64,000 nucleotides of DNA from [Clostridium] asparagiforme DSM 15981 (lineage in GTDB: Bacteria > Bacillota > Clostridia > Lachnospirales > Lachnospiraceae): the NCBI GenBank assembly GCA_025149125.1, contig CP102272.1:1488001-1552000 (forward strand), given 5' to 3'. The translations under genes were made by a program, and so were the position numbers. The notes beneath the pieces were generated by a model, which saw nothing but the letters and a program-made list of their open reading frames with translations, did not search any database and was not told the DNA's origin. Each line of letters opens with the position of its first letter. Position 1 is the first letter of the stretch. Of this stretch, positions 50,722 through 58,747 are shown piece by piece.

Positions 50722-51069
50722 ATGACAGTCAGAGAGGTAAGGGACATTTTAGGCGCAAGGGTATTGGTGGGGGAGGATCATCTGGACCGGGAGGTCCGGT
50801 CGGCCTGCGGCTCGGACATGATGAGCGACGTGCTGGCGTTTTCCAAGGATCACTCCATCCTTCTGACGGGCCTGTGCAACGCGCAGGTGATCCGCACGGC
50901 GGAGATGTTGGACATTGTCTGCCTGATCTTTGTCCGCGGCAAGAAGCCGGACGAGGCCATGCTGGAGATGGCCGAGGAGCGGGGGCTTATTGTGATGGCC
51001 ACCGGACACCGCATGTTTTCCGCCTGCGGCATGCTCTACGAGGCGGGGCTCCACTCCGGGGCGATCTGA
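50722..51069 (+). CDS. DRTGG-domain protein 1
   Basis: A 115-residue protein matching the DRTGG domain (PF07085): MTVREVRDILGARVLVGEDHL at the start, SDMMSDVLAFSKDHSILLTG, and a C-terminal ATGHRMFSACGMLYEAG. The domain is otherwise found in phosphotransacetylase- and CBS-associated proteins. Stand-alone copies are typical of this hydrogenase-associated operon. The ATG has GAGGGAGAGG upstream; an in-frame extension upstream is unlike any family member and is not included. Function unknown; a ligand-binding sensor is possible. Confidence 0.85.
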   Translation: MTVREVRDILGARVLVGEDHLDREVRSACGSDMMSDVLAFSKDHSILLTGLCNAQVIRTAEMLDIVCLIFVRGKKPDEAMLEMAEERGLIVMATGHRMFSACGMLYEAGLHSGAI

Positions 51070-51143
51070 TATTCCGGTATTCGCCTGAGGCGGGCCGCCG
51101 CTTCGGGTGACAGAACGACGATTGATGAATGAAGGGAACAATT

Positions 51144-51566
51144 ATGGATGACGCGATCATTTTAACCTATCACATTTCACCGGACGATTTCACCAGAGCC
51201 GGCGAGGCCAGCAGCGACGTGAAGCGCAAGCTCAAACAGATGGGCGTGAGCCCGGACGCGATCCGCAAGGTGGCCATCGCCATGTACGAGGGCGAGATCA
51301 ACATGGTGATTCACGCCAAGGGCGGGGAGATCACGGTGGAGATCACCACAGAGCAGATCCGCATGGTGCTGGCGGACGTGGGCCCCGGTATCCCGGACGT
51401 GGAGCTGGCCATGCAGGCCGGGTATTCCACCGCGCCGGACGAAATCCGGTCCCTGGGATTTGGCGCGGGCATGGGCCTGCCCAACATGAAAAAGTATTCC
51501 GATCAGATGGAGATCGACACCCGTCTGGGGGAAGGCACCACCATCACAATGACAGTAAAGATTTGA
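51144..51566 (+). CDS. RsbW-like ATP-binding protein
   Basis: A 140-residue GHKL ATPase of the anti-sigma/serine-kinase type. It has IRKVAIAMYEGEINMVIHAKG (N-box), MVLADVGPGIPD (G1) and LGFGAGMGLPNMKKYSD (G2). There is no partner anti-anti-sigma or sigma gene nearby. It recurs beside DRTGG and hydrogenase-like genes in Clostridia. The ATG after GAAGGGA is preferred to one 15 nt earlier. Whether it phosphorylates or binds a partner is not known. Confidence 0.85.
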   Translation: MDDAIILTYHISPDDFTRAGEASSDVKRKLKQMGVSPDAIRKVAIAMYEGEINMVIHAKGGEITVEITTEQIRMVLADVGPGIPDVELAMQAGYSTAPDEIRSLGFGAGMGLPNMKKYSDQMEIDTRLGEGTTITMTVKI

Positions 51567-51575
51567 GGCGATTAA

Positions 51576-52991
51576 ATGGATAAGTTTTATCATTCCGTAA
51601 GGCTGGATGAGGCCCTGTGCAAGGGCTGCATCAACTGCATCAAGCGGTGTCCCACCGAGGCCATCAGGGTGAGGGGTGGTAAGGCCAGCATCAACAATAA
51701 ATTCTGCATCGACTGCGGCGAGTGTATCCGGGTCTGTCCCCATCACGCCAAGCACGCCACCTACGACAAGCTGGACGTGATGCGCCAGTACGAGTACACA
51801 GTGGCCCTGCCTGCCCCCTCGCTCTACAGCCAGTTCAACAACCTGGACGACGTAAATATTGTGCTGAACGCACTGATCCGTATGGGATTCGACGACGTGT
51901 TCGAGGTGGGGGCGGCTGCGGAGCTGGTCAGCGAGGCCACCAGACAATACATATCCGAGCACGAGGGGCAGATTCCCCTGATCAGCACGGCCTGCCCGTC
52001 GGTGGTCCGCCTGATCCGGGTCCGTTTTCCCAACCTGATCCCCCACCTGCTGCCCTTAAACCCGCCGGTAGAGGTTGCGGCGGTCCTTGCGGCCCGCCGG
52101 GCCATGGAGCAGACCGGGCTTCCAAGGGAAAAGATCGGCATCATGTTCATTTCCCCCTGTCCCTCCAAGGTGACCTACGCCAAGGCCCCCCTGGGCACGG
52201 AGAAGAGCGAGGTGGACAAGGTTCTGGCCATCAAGGACGTGTACCCCAAGCTTCTGGCCTGCATGAAGGCGGTGGGCTCCCAGGAGGACTACCCCCAGAT
52301 CGGCACAGCGGGCAAGATCGGCATCAGCTGGGGCCACAGCGGCGGCGAGGCCAGCGGTCTGTTCACGGAGAGCTACCTGGCCGCGGACGGCATCGAGAAC
52401 GTGATCCGGGTGCTGGAGGACATGGAGGACCAGAAGTTCACCAATCTGCGGTTCGTGGAGCTCAACGCCTGTAACGGCGGCTGCGTGGGCGGCGTGCTGA
52501 CGGTGGAGAACCCCTATGTGGCGGAGGTGAAGTTGAAACGGCTGCGCAAGTATATGCCCGTGGCCAGAAGCCACATGGACGACAACCCGGAGGACATGAT
52601 CAAATGGACCACCGGGGTCCAGTACGAGCCGGTGTTCAGCCTGGGCGGCAACCTGATGGAGAGCTTTTCCAGGCTGAACCAGGTGGAGCGGCTGGTGAAG
52701 AAGTTCCCGGGCTTAGACTGCGGTTCCTGCGGTGCGCCCACCTGCAAGGCCCTGGCCGAGGACATCGTGCGGGGAAATGCCAGCGAGCGGGACTGCGTGT
52801 ATTATCTGCGGGAGAACCTGCACAAGCTGTCCGGGGAAATCTCCGGGCTAGCCGACGATCTGGAGGAAAACAGGGGCGGCAAGGAGACGCTGAACCTGAT
52901 CAAGGAATATTTGCAGCGGATTTCCGACGAGATGTCCCTGCTGGACAAGAAAGAGGATGAGAAGGATGACCGTACAGGAATTGGTGAATAA
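51576..52991 (+). CDS. Hydrogenase-like Fe-S protein with degenerate H-cluster motifs
   Basis: A 471-residue protein. Two [4Fe-4S] motifs open it (CKGCINCIKRCP, CIDCGECIRVCP). The H-cluster domain then shows STACPSV (Cys140) instead of TSC[CS]PGW, SPCPSKVTYAK (Cys195) instead of MPCxxKxxE, and ELNACNGGCVGGV (Cys299, Cys303) instead of ExMxCPGGCxxGGG. The four cluster cysteines seem kept, but the proton-shuttle context is changed. A C-terminal Fe-S domain follows (CGSCGAPTCKALAEDIVRGNASERDC). This is the HfsB/HydS-like group, proposed to be sensory or accessory. Unlike HydS it has no PAS domain. Confidence 0.88.
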   Translation: MDKFYHSVRLDEALCKGCINCIKRCPTEAIRVRGGKASINNKFCIDCGECIRVCPHHAKHATYDKLDVMRQYEYTVALPAPSLYSQFNNLDDVNIVLNALIRMGFDDVFEVGAAAELVSEATRQYISEHEGQIPLISTACPSVVRLIRVRFPNLIPHLLPLNPPVEVAAVLAARRAMEQTGLPREKIGIMFISPCPSKVTYAKAPLGTEKSEVDKVLAIKDVYPKLLACMKAVGSQEDYPQIGTAGKIGISWGHSGGEASGLFTESYLAADGIENVIRVLEDMEDQKFTNLRFVELNACNGGCVGGVLTVENPYVAEVKLKRLRKYMPVARSHMDDNPEDMIKWTTGVQYEPVFSLGGNLMESFSRLNQVERLVKKFPGLDCGSCGAPTCKALAEDIVRGNASERDCVYYLRENLHKLSGEISGLADDLEENRGGKETLNLIKEYLQRISDEMSLLDKKEDEKDDRTGIGE

Positions 52992-53298
52992 GGAGCTGTT
53001 TCGGATGGTGAACCTGGGCGATGAGCCGGAGCGGGAGATTACAAAGCCCTTCTGCTGCGACCTGCTCAGCATCGCCATGGGCAAGGCGCCGGCCGGCTGC
53101 GCCTGGGTGACGGTGATGGGGAATATGAACACGCTGGCCGTGGCTTCCCTGACGGAGGCGGCCTGCGTGATTCTGGCTGAGGGCGCGGTCCTGGACGAGG
53201 CGGCGGCAAAGAAGGCCGTGGAGCAGGGGATCACCGTGCTGTCCACGGAGCTGCCTATCTTTGAGGCGGCCCTCCAGGTTTACGGGCTGCTGGGATGA
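52966..53298 (+). CDS. DRTGG-domain protein 2
   Basis: A 110-residue DRTGG-family protein: MTVQELVNKELFRMV, CDLLSIAMGKAPAGCAWVTVMGN, AACVILAEGAVLDEAAAKKA, GITVLSTELPIFEAAL. It is paralogous to the first gene of the operon. It overlaps the hydrogenase-like gene by 26 nt and the PHP gene by 4 nt, so translation is tightly coupled. Function unknown. I chose the second in-frame ATG because it leaves room for the GAGG site. Confidence 0.85.
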   Translation: MTVQELVNKELFRMVNLGDEPEREITKPFCCDLLSIAMGKAPAGCAWVTVMGNMNTLAVASLTEAACVILAEGAVLDEAAAKKAVEQGITVLSTELPIFEAALQVYGLLG

Positions 53299-54023
53299 TG
53301 AATCTGACCTACGACCTGCACGTCCACTCCTGCCTGTCGCCCTGCGGGGACGACGACATGACGCCCGCCAACATCGCCGGTATGGCGGCGCTTAAGGGGC
53401 TGGATGCGGTGGCCCTGACCGACCACAACACCTGCCGCAACTGCCCGGCGTTTTTGGCCGCGGCCGAGGAATACGGCGTGCTGGCGGTGCCGGGCATGGA
53501 GATCAACACCTCGGAGGAGGTCCATGCGGTCTGCCTGTTCCCGACGCTGGAGGCGGCTTTGGAATTCGACCGGTACGTGTACGGAAAGCTGATCAAATTT
53601 CCAAACAAAGAGGAAATATTTGGAAAACAGGAGATTTACGATCGATCGGACCAGGTCTGCGGCACGGAGCCCAACCTGCTGATCAACGCCACGGAGATTT
53701 CCTTCGACGGGCTGTGGGAGTTGGTGCGGGGCTACGACGGGGTTATGTTCCCGGCCCACATCGACAAGACGGCCAACAGCCTGATCGCCAACCTGGGCTT
53801 TATCCCGCCTGACAGCCGGTTTACCACGGCGGAGGTGAAGGATTTGAAGAAGCTGCACGGGCTGAAGCGGGACAATCCGTACCTGGAAACCTGCCGGATC
53901 ATCAGCAACTCCGACGCCCACTATCTGGAACACATAAGCGAGCCGGAGCTGACGATTCAGGTGGAGGAGCGGTCTGCGGCGGGGGTGGTGGCGGCGTTGT
54001 TGGACAGGCCGGTATTTTTATGA
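53295..54023 (+). CDS. PHP-domain phosphoesterase-like protein
   Basis: A 242-residue PHP protein with the metal motifs YDLHVHSCLSPCGDDDMTP (His-x-His), AVALTDHNTCRNCPAF, GMEINTSEEVHAVCLF, MFPAHIDKTANS and SNSDAHYLEHI. The PHP set of His/Asp/Glu residues looks complete, so a metal-dependent phosphoesterase (TrpH-like) is expected. The extra cysteines (SPCGDDD, TCRNC) are a trait of the hydrogenase-associated subgroup. It is the last gene of the operon. Substrate unknown. Confidence 0.87.
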   Translation: MMNLTYDLHVHSCLSPCGDDDMTPANIAGMAALKGLDAVALTDHNTCRNCPAFLAAAEEYGVLAVPGMEINTSEEVHAVCLFPTLEAALEFDRYVYGKLIKFPNKEEIFGKQEIYDRSDQVCGTEPNLLINATEISFDGLWELVRGYDGVMFPAHIDKTANSLIANLGFIPPDSRFTTAEVKDLKKLHGLKRDNPYLETCRIISNSDAHYLEHISEPELTIQVEERSAAGVVAALLDRPVFL

Positions 54024-54113
54024 TTCTAAAAAGTTGCATCGGAAATTATGAAATTTTTGGCAACAAAAACGTCATATTTTTAAGGTTCGTTTAAGAGAAG
54101 CTTAATTGTGGAC

Positions 54114-54150
54114 AGGAGGTCTTGACTTTTGGGTCATGGCCTCCTATTTT
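54114..54150 (+). terminator. Probable terminator of the DRTGG-PHP operon
   Basis: AGGAGGTCTTGAC and GTCATGGCCTCCT pair in 12 of 13 positions (one G-U) with a 6-nt loop, followed by ATTTTAG. The T-run is modest. Confidence 0.6.
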
Positions 54151-54292
54151 AGTATGTATCGCCGGACGCGGCGTGAAATATAGAGCGGGCCGGCTCCCCC
54201 GGAAGGCCGCAGGGTTTCGGAACGGGGAGCGGCAATAGCGGCTTGCAAACCACTGTGAAGTTTGATTTTGAAAAAGAGGAGATGTCAGAATT

Positions 54293-54922
54293 ATGAAAAA
54301 GAAATGGGCTATTTTGGGAACTGCAATGATGGCGGCGGTGGCGATCACCGCCTGTGGAAGTAAGGATACAACTGCAACAACGGTGGCGGTGGAGACGACC
54401 GCGCAGGCGGCTTCCGACACGGCTGCGCCTGAAAGCCAGGCCGGAACAACCGAGGCTGGGAGCGGCACCACCGCGGCGGAAGGCGAGTCCGGGTCCGTTG
54501 CGGCCGGTGAGGAGAACAAAGCTGCCGGGGACACCGCGAATGAGACTGTCAACACCGGCGACGAGGCGGACGACGTATCCGAGCAGGCGGAGGATCTGAC
54601 CGCAGAGGAGATCAAGACCTTTGCCGGGAAGGTGCAGAAGGCTGTTGCGGACAAGGACATCAAAGCGCTGGCGGATCTCTGCGCGTACCCGGTGTATGTT
54701 TCCCTCAGCGAGGGAGAGGGCTCCGAGATTGACAATAAGGAGGCGTTTATCGCTCTGGATGCGGCAAAAATGTTTACAGAGGGCATGTTGAAGGAGATCG
54801 AGGAAACCGACCCGGCTACGCTGGAACAGTTCGGCGCGGGCGTGATCATGGGAAATGAGAACAATATTATTTTTAATAACGTGGACGGCCAGCCGGCCAT
54901 CACCGGGATCAATCTGAAATAG
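54293..54922 (+). CDS. Hypothetical lipoprotein
   Basis: A 209-residue protein. The signal peptide ends in the lipobox AITAC (Cys21). Residues ~22-100 are a Thr/Ala/Glu/Gly-rich low-complexity linker. The C-terminal ~105 residues (LTAEEIKTFAGKVQKAVADK to the end) resemble a small alpha+beta NTF2-like fold: KDIKALADLCAYPVYV, then a conserved-looking NKEAFIAL. This reading is by eye only. It has its own AGAGGAG site and a downstream terminator, so it is monocistronic. Function unknown. Confidence 0.75.
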   Translation: MKKKWAILGTAMMAAVAITACGSKDTTATTVAVETTAQAASDTAAPESQAGTTEAGSGTTAAEGESGSVAAGEENKAAGDTANETVNTGDEADDVSEQAEDLTAEEIKTFAGKVQKAVADKDIKALADLCAYPVYVSLSEGEGSEIDNKEAFIALDAAKMFTEGMLKEIEETDPATLEQFGAGVIMGNENNIIFNNVDGQPAITGINLK

Positions 54923-55057
54923 GAGGCAGACTTTGCGACGCGGCGGGCCCTGACGTGGCCGGAATTGTGGGCGCTGCATACGCCTTTGGCAATGCAGCAG
55001 TCCGGCCTCGCTGAGAGGCCGTGAAGCGCGGGCGGTTCCGGAGAGACATTTTCAACT

Positions 55058-55121
55058 AAAAAGTCCCTGGCAGGGGAAAGGCGCCGTCCGGCGTCCGTCT
55101 CCCTGCGGCAGGGACTTTTTT
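55058..55121 (+). terminator. Terminator after the lipoprotein gene
   Basis: AAAAAGTCCCTG pairs with CAGGGACTTTTT (12 bp) around a long GC-rich loop with inner pairing, ending in TTTTTT. Confidence 0.8.
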
Positions 55122-55158
55122 GCGCGTCGCGCAGGGCGTGGAAGCTTACGGCCGCGCC

Positions 55159-55392
55159 TTAATCCTGTGCGATATCCTTCAGCGCCCGCAGGAATTCCAG
55201 ATCGGACTGGCGGACGCGGATGTTGGAGGAGAGGGATTTCCCGGCGCTGGTCTTGATGTTGATTTCGATCAGCGTGCCCTCGTCCATCACGTCCTCCCGG
55301 GCGGACGCCTTGATAAATTGGATCAGCTTCGGATGGTTTGACCGGAACTGATCCCAGGCAGGTTTTAATTGTAATAGATTCATTGGATTCAT
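55159..55392 (-). CDS. Small conserved hypothetical protein (77 residues)
   Basis: A compact protein starting MNPMNLLQLKPAWDQFRSNH and containing EGTLIEINIKTSAGKSLSSN and VRQSDLEFLRALKDI. This looks like a small protein that I have seen conserved in Lachnospiraceae, without a known function. The ATG is preceded by GAGGTG at a good distance; an upstream in-frame extension lacks both a site and similarity. It stands alone, downstream of and on the same strand as the flotillin gene, separated from it by a terminator. Confidence 0.75.
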   Translation of the reverse strand: MNPMNLLQLKPAWDQFRSNHPKLIQFIKASAREDVMDEGTLIEINIKTSAGKSLSSNIRVRQSDLEFLRALKDIAQD

Positions 55393-55550
55393 TTGTTTGT
55401 CACCTCGGGGATAGTTTAGCATAGGAGCCGGGATTTGACCAGAAAGAAAATCAGCGTGCAATATCCTTTTTATGGAGGCATTATAGGTAAGCCGGGGAAT
55501 GATCCACAATGTCCGGTGCGCCGCTCCGGGCGGATAAGACCAAATACGGC

Positions 55551-55589
55551 AAAAAACACGGGCGGCAGAGGATCGGTCTGCCGCCCGTG
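55551..55589 (-). terminator. Terminator of the flotillin gene
   Basis: On the reverse strand CACGGGCGGCAGA pairs perfectly with TCTGCCGCCCGTG (13 bp, 7-nt loop), followed by TTTTTT. Confidence 0.9.
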
Positions 55590-55603
55590 CGGTCGCTTCT
55601 GTT

Positions 55604-57136
55604 TTACGGCTGCGTCTGATCCGCGCCGGAACTGTTCTGTCCGGTTTCGCTGCCCAGGATAATGTCGGGGGCTCCGGTCAGGTTTACGTTCCGGGTGACC
55701 TTGGCGTCGTATGTATCGGCCTTCATGATCTCGGCCAGGTCCACGCCTGTGGTTTCCTTCATGGACTCAAAGAGCTTTGCCATGACCACAGGTACGTTTC
55801 CCGCTATGGTGCTCACGCCGTTGTCCGTGTCGCCGTTTCCGCCGATGATGGTGATCTTGTCGATGGCGGCCAGAGGCTCCGCGATCTTTCCGGCGATTTC
55901 AGGCAGCACGCTGATCATCATCTCGGCCATAGCGGCCTTGTCGTACTTCTGATAAGCTTCGGCCTTCTTCTCCATACCTTCTGCTTCGGCCAGTGCCTTG
56001 GCGCGGATCGCCGCAGCCTCGGCCTCGCCTTTGGCGCGGATACCCTCGGCCTCCTGAAGCATGGAGTATTTCTGGGCTTCCGCCAGGGCTTTCTGGGCCA
56101 GGGCTTCCTGCTCCTGCTCGTATTTTTTGGCCTCGGCCTCGCGCTGGCGCTTGGTCAGACCAGCAGCGGCGGCCTGCTCGATTGCGTAGCGGTCGGCGTC
56201 GGCTTTCTTGTTGATCTCCGCTTCCAGGGCCTGCTGCTGAACGGCAACTTCCTGCTTGCGCAGCTCGGCTTCGCGCTCGGCGCGGGCGATCTGGGCGTTG
56301 ACCGTGGCGGTCTGGATGGTCCGCTCCTGCTCCTGTTTCTGGATCTCGTAGGCGGCGTCCGCCTCGGCCTTCTTGGTGTCGGAGGCCTTCATCAACTCCG
56401 CCTTCTTGATGGCCAGCTCGTTGTTCTTCTGGGCGATCTCCGTCTCGGCGATTACCCGGGCGTCGTTGGCCGCGTTGTCGGCTGCCGCCTGGGCGATGGC
56501 GATATCGCGCTCTGCCTCCGCTTTGGCGATGGAAGCGTCCTTGCGGATCTTGGAGGTATTGTCCATACCCAAATCCTGGATCAGCCCGTGCTCATCCGTC
56601 ACGTTCTGGATGTTGCAGGAGAGGATGTCGATTCCCAGCTTTTCCATGTCTTTGGAGGCTTTTGTCATCACCTGGTCGGAGAACGAGTCGCGGTCCGTGT
56701 TGATGGCCCGCAGCGTCAGGGTGCCGATGATCTCACGCATGTTGCCCTGAAGGGAATCCTGAAGGTCGGAGGCGATTTTTGCAGGCTCTTTGTTCAGGAA
56801 GTTCCGCATGGCCAGCTTCATCCGTTCCTCGTCATCCGCAACCCGAACCTTGGCTACCGCGTCCACCATAACGTTGATAAAGTCGTTGGTGGGAATGTAT
56901 TCGTCGGTCTTGATATCCACCGTGATCTGCCCGAGGTACAGCTTATCCAGCTGCTCAAAGAAGGGGATCTTGATCCCGGCGCGTCCGATGAGCACACGCG
57001 GCGTTTTGCGCAGGCCCGAAATGATAAACGCGTGATCCGGCGGAGCCTTCACATAACCCTGAGTGATGATGACAAGCACCACGATGACCGCTAATATAAT
57101 AGGAAGCGCGGCGATGATAAGATTGAAGTCAAACAT
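55604..57136 (-). CDS. Flotillin-like SPFH-domain protein
   Basis: A 510-residue membrane-associated scaffold protein. One N-terminal membrane segment (residues ~7-25) precedes an SPFH/band-7 domain (APPDHAFIISGLRKTPRVLI, DSLQGNMREIIGTLTLRAIN). A long Ala/Glu/Lys-rich coiled coil follows (~195-400, with repeats like ARAEREAELRKQEVAVQQQA), then a C-terminal flotillin domain (EMMISVLPEIAGKIAEPLAAID, KITIIGGNGD) and a Gly/Ser/Gln tail. FloT/YuaG-type proteins organise membrane microdomains. No NfeD-type partner gene is adjacent. GAAAGGAG precedes the ATG. Confidence 0.9.
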   Translation of the reverse strand: MFDFNLIIAALPIILAVIVVLVIITQGYVKAPPDHAFIISGLRKTPRVLIGRAGIKIPFFEQLDKLYLGQITVDIKTDEYIPTNDFINVMVDAVAKVRVADDEERMKLAMRNFLNKEPAKIASDLQDSLQGNMREIIGTLTLRAINTDRDSFSDQVMTKASKDMEKLGIDILSCNIQNVTDEHGLIQDLGMDNTSKIRKDASIAKAEAERDIAIAQAAADNAANDARVIAETEIAQKNNELAIKKAELMKASDTKKAEADAAYEIQKQEQERTIQTATVNAQIARAEREAELRKQEVAVQQQALEAEINKKADADRYAIEQAAAAGLTKRQREAEAKKYEQEQEALAQKALAEAQKYSMLQEAEGIRAKGEAEAAAIRAKALAEAEGMEKKAEAYQKYDKAAMAEMMISVLPEIAGKIAEPLAAIDKITIIGGNGDTDNGVSTIAGNVPVVMAKLFESMKETTGVDLAEIMKADTYDAKVTRNVNLTGAPDIILGSETGQNSSGADQTQP

Positions 57137-57492
57137 AGGAACTCCTTTCCATTGTTAAATAATTGTTAATGTTGTTGGTCTTATTGTACACTGTCGGCAG
57201 ACGCAGGCTGTCGATAAGAGATACATTTCCTAAATTGTACCATATGTTGGAAAAAAGAGAAATAGAATTTCAAAATTCGACAGAATTATTCGAAAAAAGT
57301 TAAGAATTATCAGATATAAGGTGAGATAATGGAAAAAGGTTGGACGATAAGCTGGAATTGCATGGGGAATAGGAGAAGAGGGACGGCGGGGGTCTGGGGG
57401 ATTGGAAGTGGGAGCAGGCCGCGGCAGGGACTGGGACCGATAGGGCCGCAGATGGTAAGGAGGCGGCCCGGGGCCGACGGCCCCACAGGCGC
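57137..57492. other. Intergenic region upstream of the flotillin gene
   Basis: The right part of the region (57360-57492) is purine-rich and GC-rich; the left part (57150-57330) is AT-rich and should hold the flotillin promoter, but I cannot pick one hexamer pair with confidence. A hairpin GGGGCC / GGCCCC (57470-57484) follows the stop of the reverse-strand lipoprotein gene. No credible gene is seen. Confidence 0.5.
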
Positions 57493-58362
57493 TTACTGGG
57501 GCGGGTCTGTGGGGTAGACGGCGGTATCCAGGCGGAGCGCATAGTTTTTACCACTGACTTTGCTTAAAATCAGCTGGTAGCTGCCTTTGGGAAGGGTGAG
57601 CTTTGCCAGGTTGTGGTCGGTCCAGAGGAAGTCGCCCCAGGAGCTGTCCGCGGTGGCGTGATGGAGGATCTCGGCGTCCGGGTAGCCTTCGCCCTTGAGG
57701 GTGACGTCAAAGACACCGGCTTTAAAGCGCCCGGAGCCGTTGTTGCGCAGATCTGCGGCGACAAAGACGGTGATGTCCGTCTCTTTTTCCAACTGAAATT
57801 CCAGAAGTGTGGCCGGCTGGGAAACCTTGGTGAACAGGTTGGAGGAGGAACCGTGCAGATCTGTCTCCGTAGAGCTGGAACCGGGAATACCCGTGGAAAT
57901 TGAAGCGGCATCCGCCGGGACGGTTTCGGCCTCCGACTGAGACTGGCCGTAGCCCAGGATTTCCGGCGAATTTAAGCCCGTGTAGACCAGTTCGAAGTCC
58001 AGGACGGAGTCGGAACCGTCGAAGCGGATCCGGTTTAATCCGGCCTGCAGCGGGATTTCCGTGTCCAGAGACGTAGTCCGGCTGTCTGCGATCAAATACA
58101 TGGCACCGTCGGGATACTGGCAAATCAGGGAGGGATCGCCGGAGCTGCTGGACAGTTTGCCGGTGAGGGTGATGGCGGCGGGGGAAGCCACGTTCACGTA
58201 GAGGGAAACGGCATTTTCGTCGTCTTTTATGTGAACGGTTCCGGTCTGTTTGTACTGGGTCTGTGAACCTTCGGCGGTGAAGGCGGAAAAGTAGCTGGAG
58301 GACGAGGAGCAGGCGCTTAAAAGCAGGGCCAGCAGGGGAACGAGGAACAGTGGTTTTTTCAT
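57493..58362 (-). CDS. Hypothetical lipoprotein (~289 residues)
   Basis: The signal peptide MKKPLFLVPLLALLLSAC ends at lipobox Cys18, followed by a serine run. The mature part looks all-beta, with two domain-like halves (QYKQTGTVHIKDDENAVSLY... and a second half from ~170, LLEFQLEKETDITVFVAADL). It ends in KGSYQLILSKVSGKNYALRLDTAVY. I recognise no family. A strong AGGAGG site precedes the ATG at 58362. It appears monocistronic. Export to the outer face of the membrane is expected; function unknown. Confidence 0.72.
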   Translation of the reverse strand: MKKPLFLVPLLALLLSACSSSSSYFSAFTAEGSQTQYKQTGTVHIKDDENAVSLYVNVASPAAITLTGKLSSSSGDPSLICQYPDGAMYLIADSRTTSLDTEIPLQAGLNRIRFDGSDSVLDFELVYTGLNSPEILGYGQSQSEAETVPADAASISTGIPGSSSTETDLHGSSSNLFTKVSQPATLLEFQLEKETDITVFVAADLRNNGSGRFKAGVFDVTLKGEGYPDAEILHHATADSSWGDFLWTDHNLAKLTLPKGSYQLILSKVSGKNYALRLDTAVYPTDPPQ

Positions 58363-58552
58363 AGTGAAACCTCCTTGGATCACGGTTATATTGAGCCGTC
58401 AAAGGACATGCGACATGCCGGACGGGAAATACTCTCTGTAAACAAAATATGGCAAAAATTTTACAGGAATGTGAACGGGAGGCAAAGATATTCTAAAGAA
58501 GAGGCGGGGGTTTTCTAAAGAGATGCCGGAAGGATTGCGGGAAAAGAGGGGC

Positions 58553-58642
58553 GTTACTGTACACTCCGTTCCCAGTAATATGCTTCGCGATGCACAGAAA
58601 CGGCAAAAAACGCCTCGCGGGATATTACCTGTGAACAGTAAC
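58553..58642. repeat. Palindromic repeat element, 90 bp
   Basis: Ends GTTACTGTACAC and GTGAACAGTAAC match as inverted repeats in 11 of 12 positions. Nested inside are GTAATAT / ATATTAC and CGCGA / TCGCG, so the whole element can fold into one long hairpin. The ends resemble those of the elements at 22793 and 25190. The rest of the 58363-58747 gap shows nothing recognisable. Confidence 0.7.
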
Positions 58643-58747
58643 AGAGGGGCTGCCATCAAGCACCGTGGAGGGGATTGGCCTTGTAATGAATGGGGGCAGC
58701 GTGGTATGATGGGAGGATGAACGGCAGACGGACAGGAGTGATTGCAT

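Noticed and set aside
57329-57517. 62-codon forward ORF with AAGGTGAG upstream
   Set aside because: The product is Gly/Arg/Pro-rich low complexity, it overlaps the end of the convergent lipoprotein gene, and it has no recognisable similarity.
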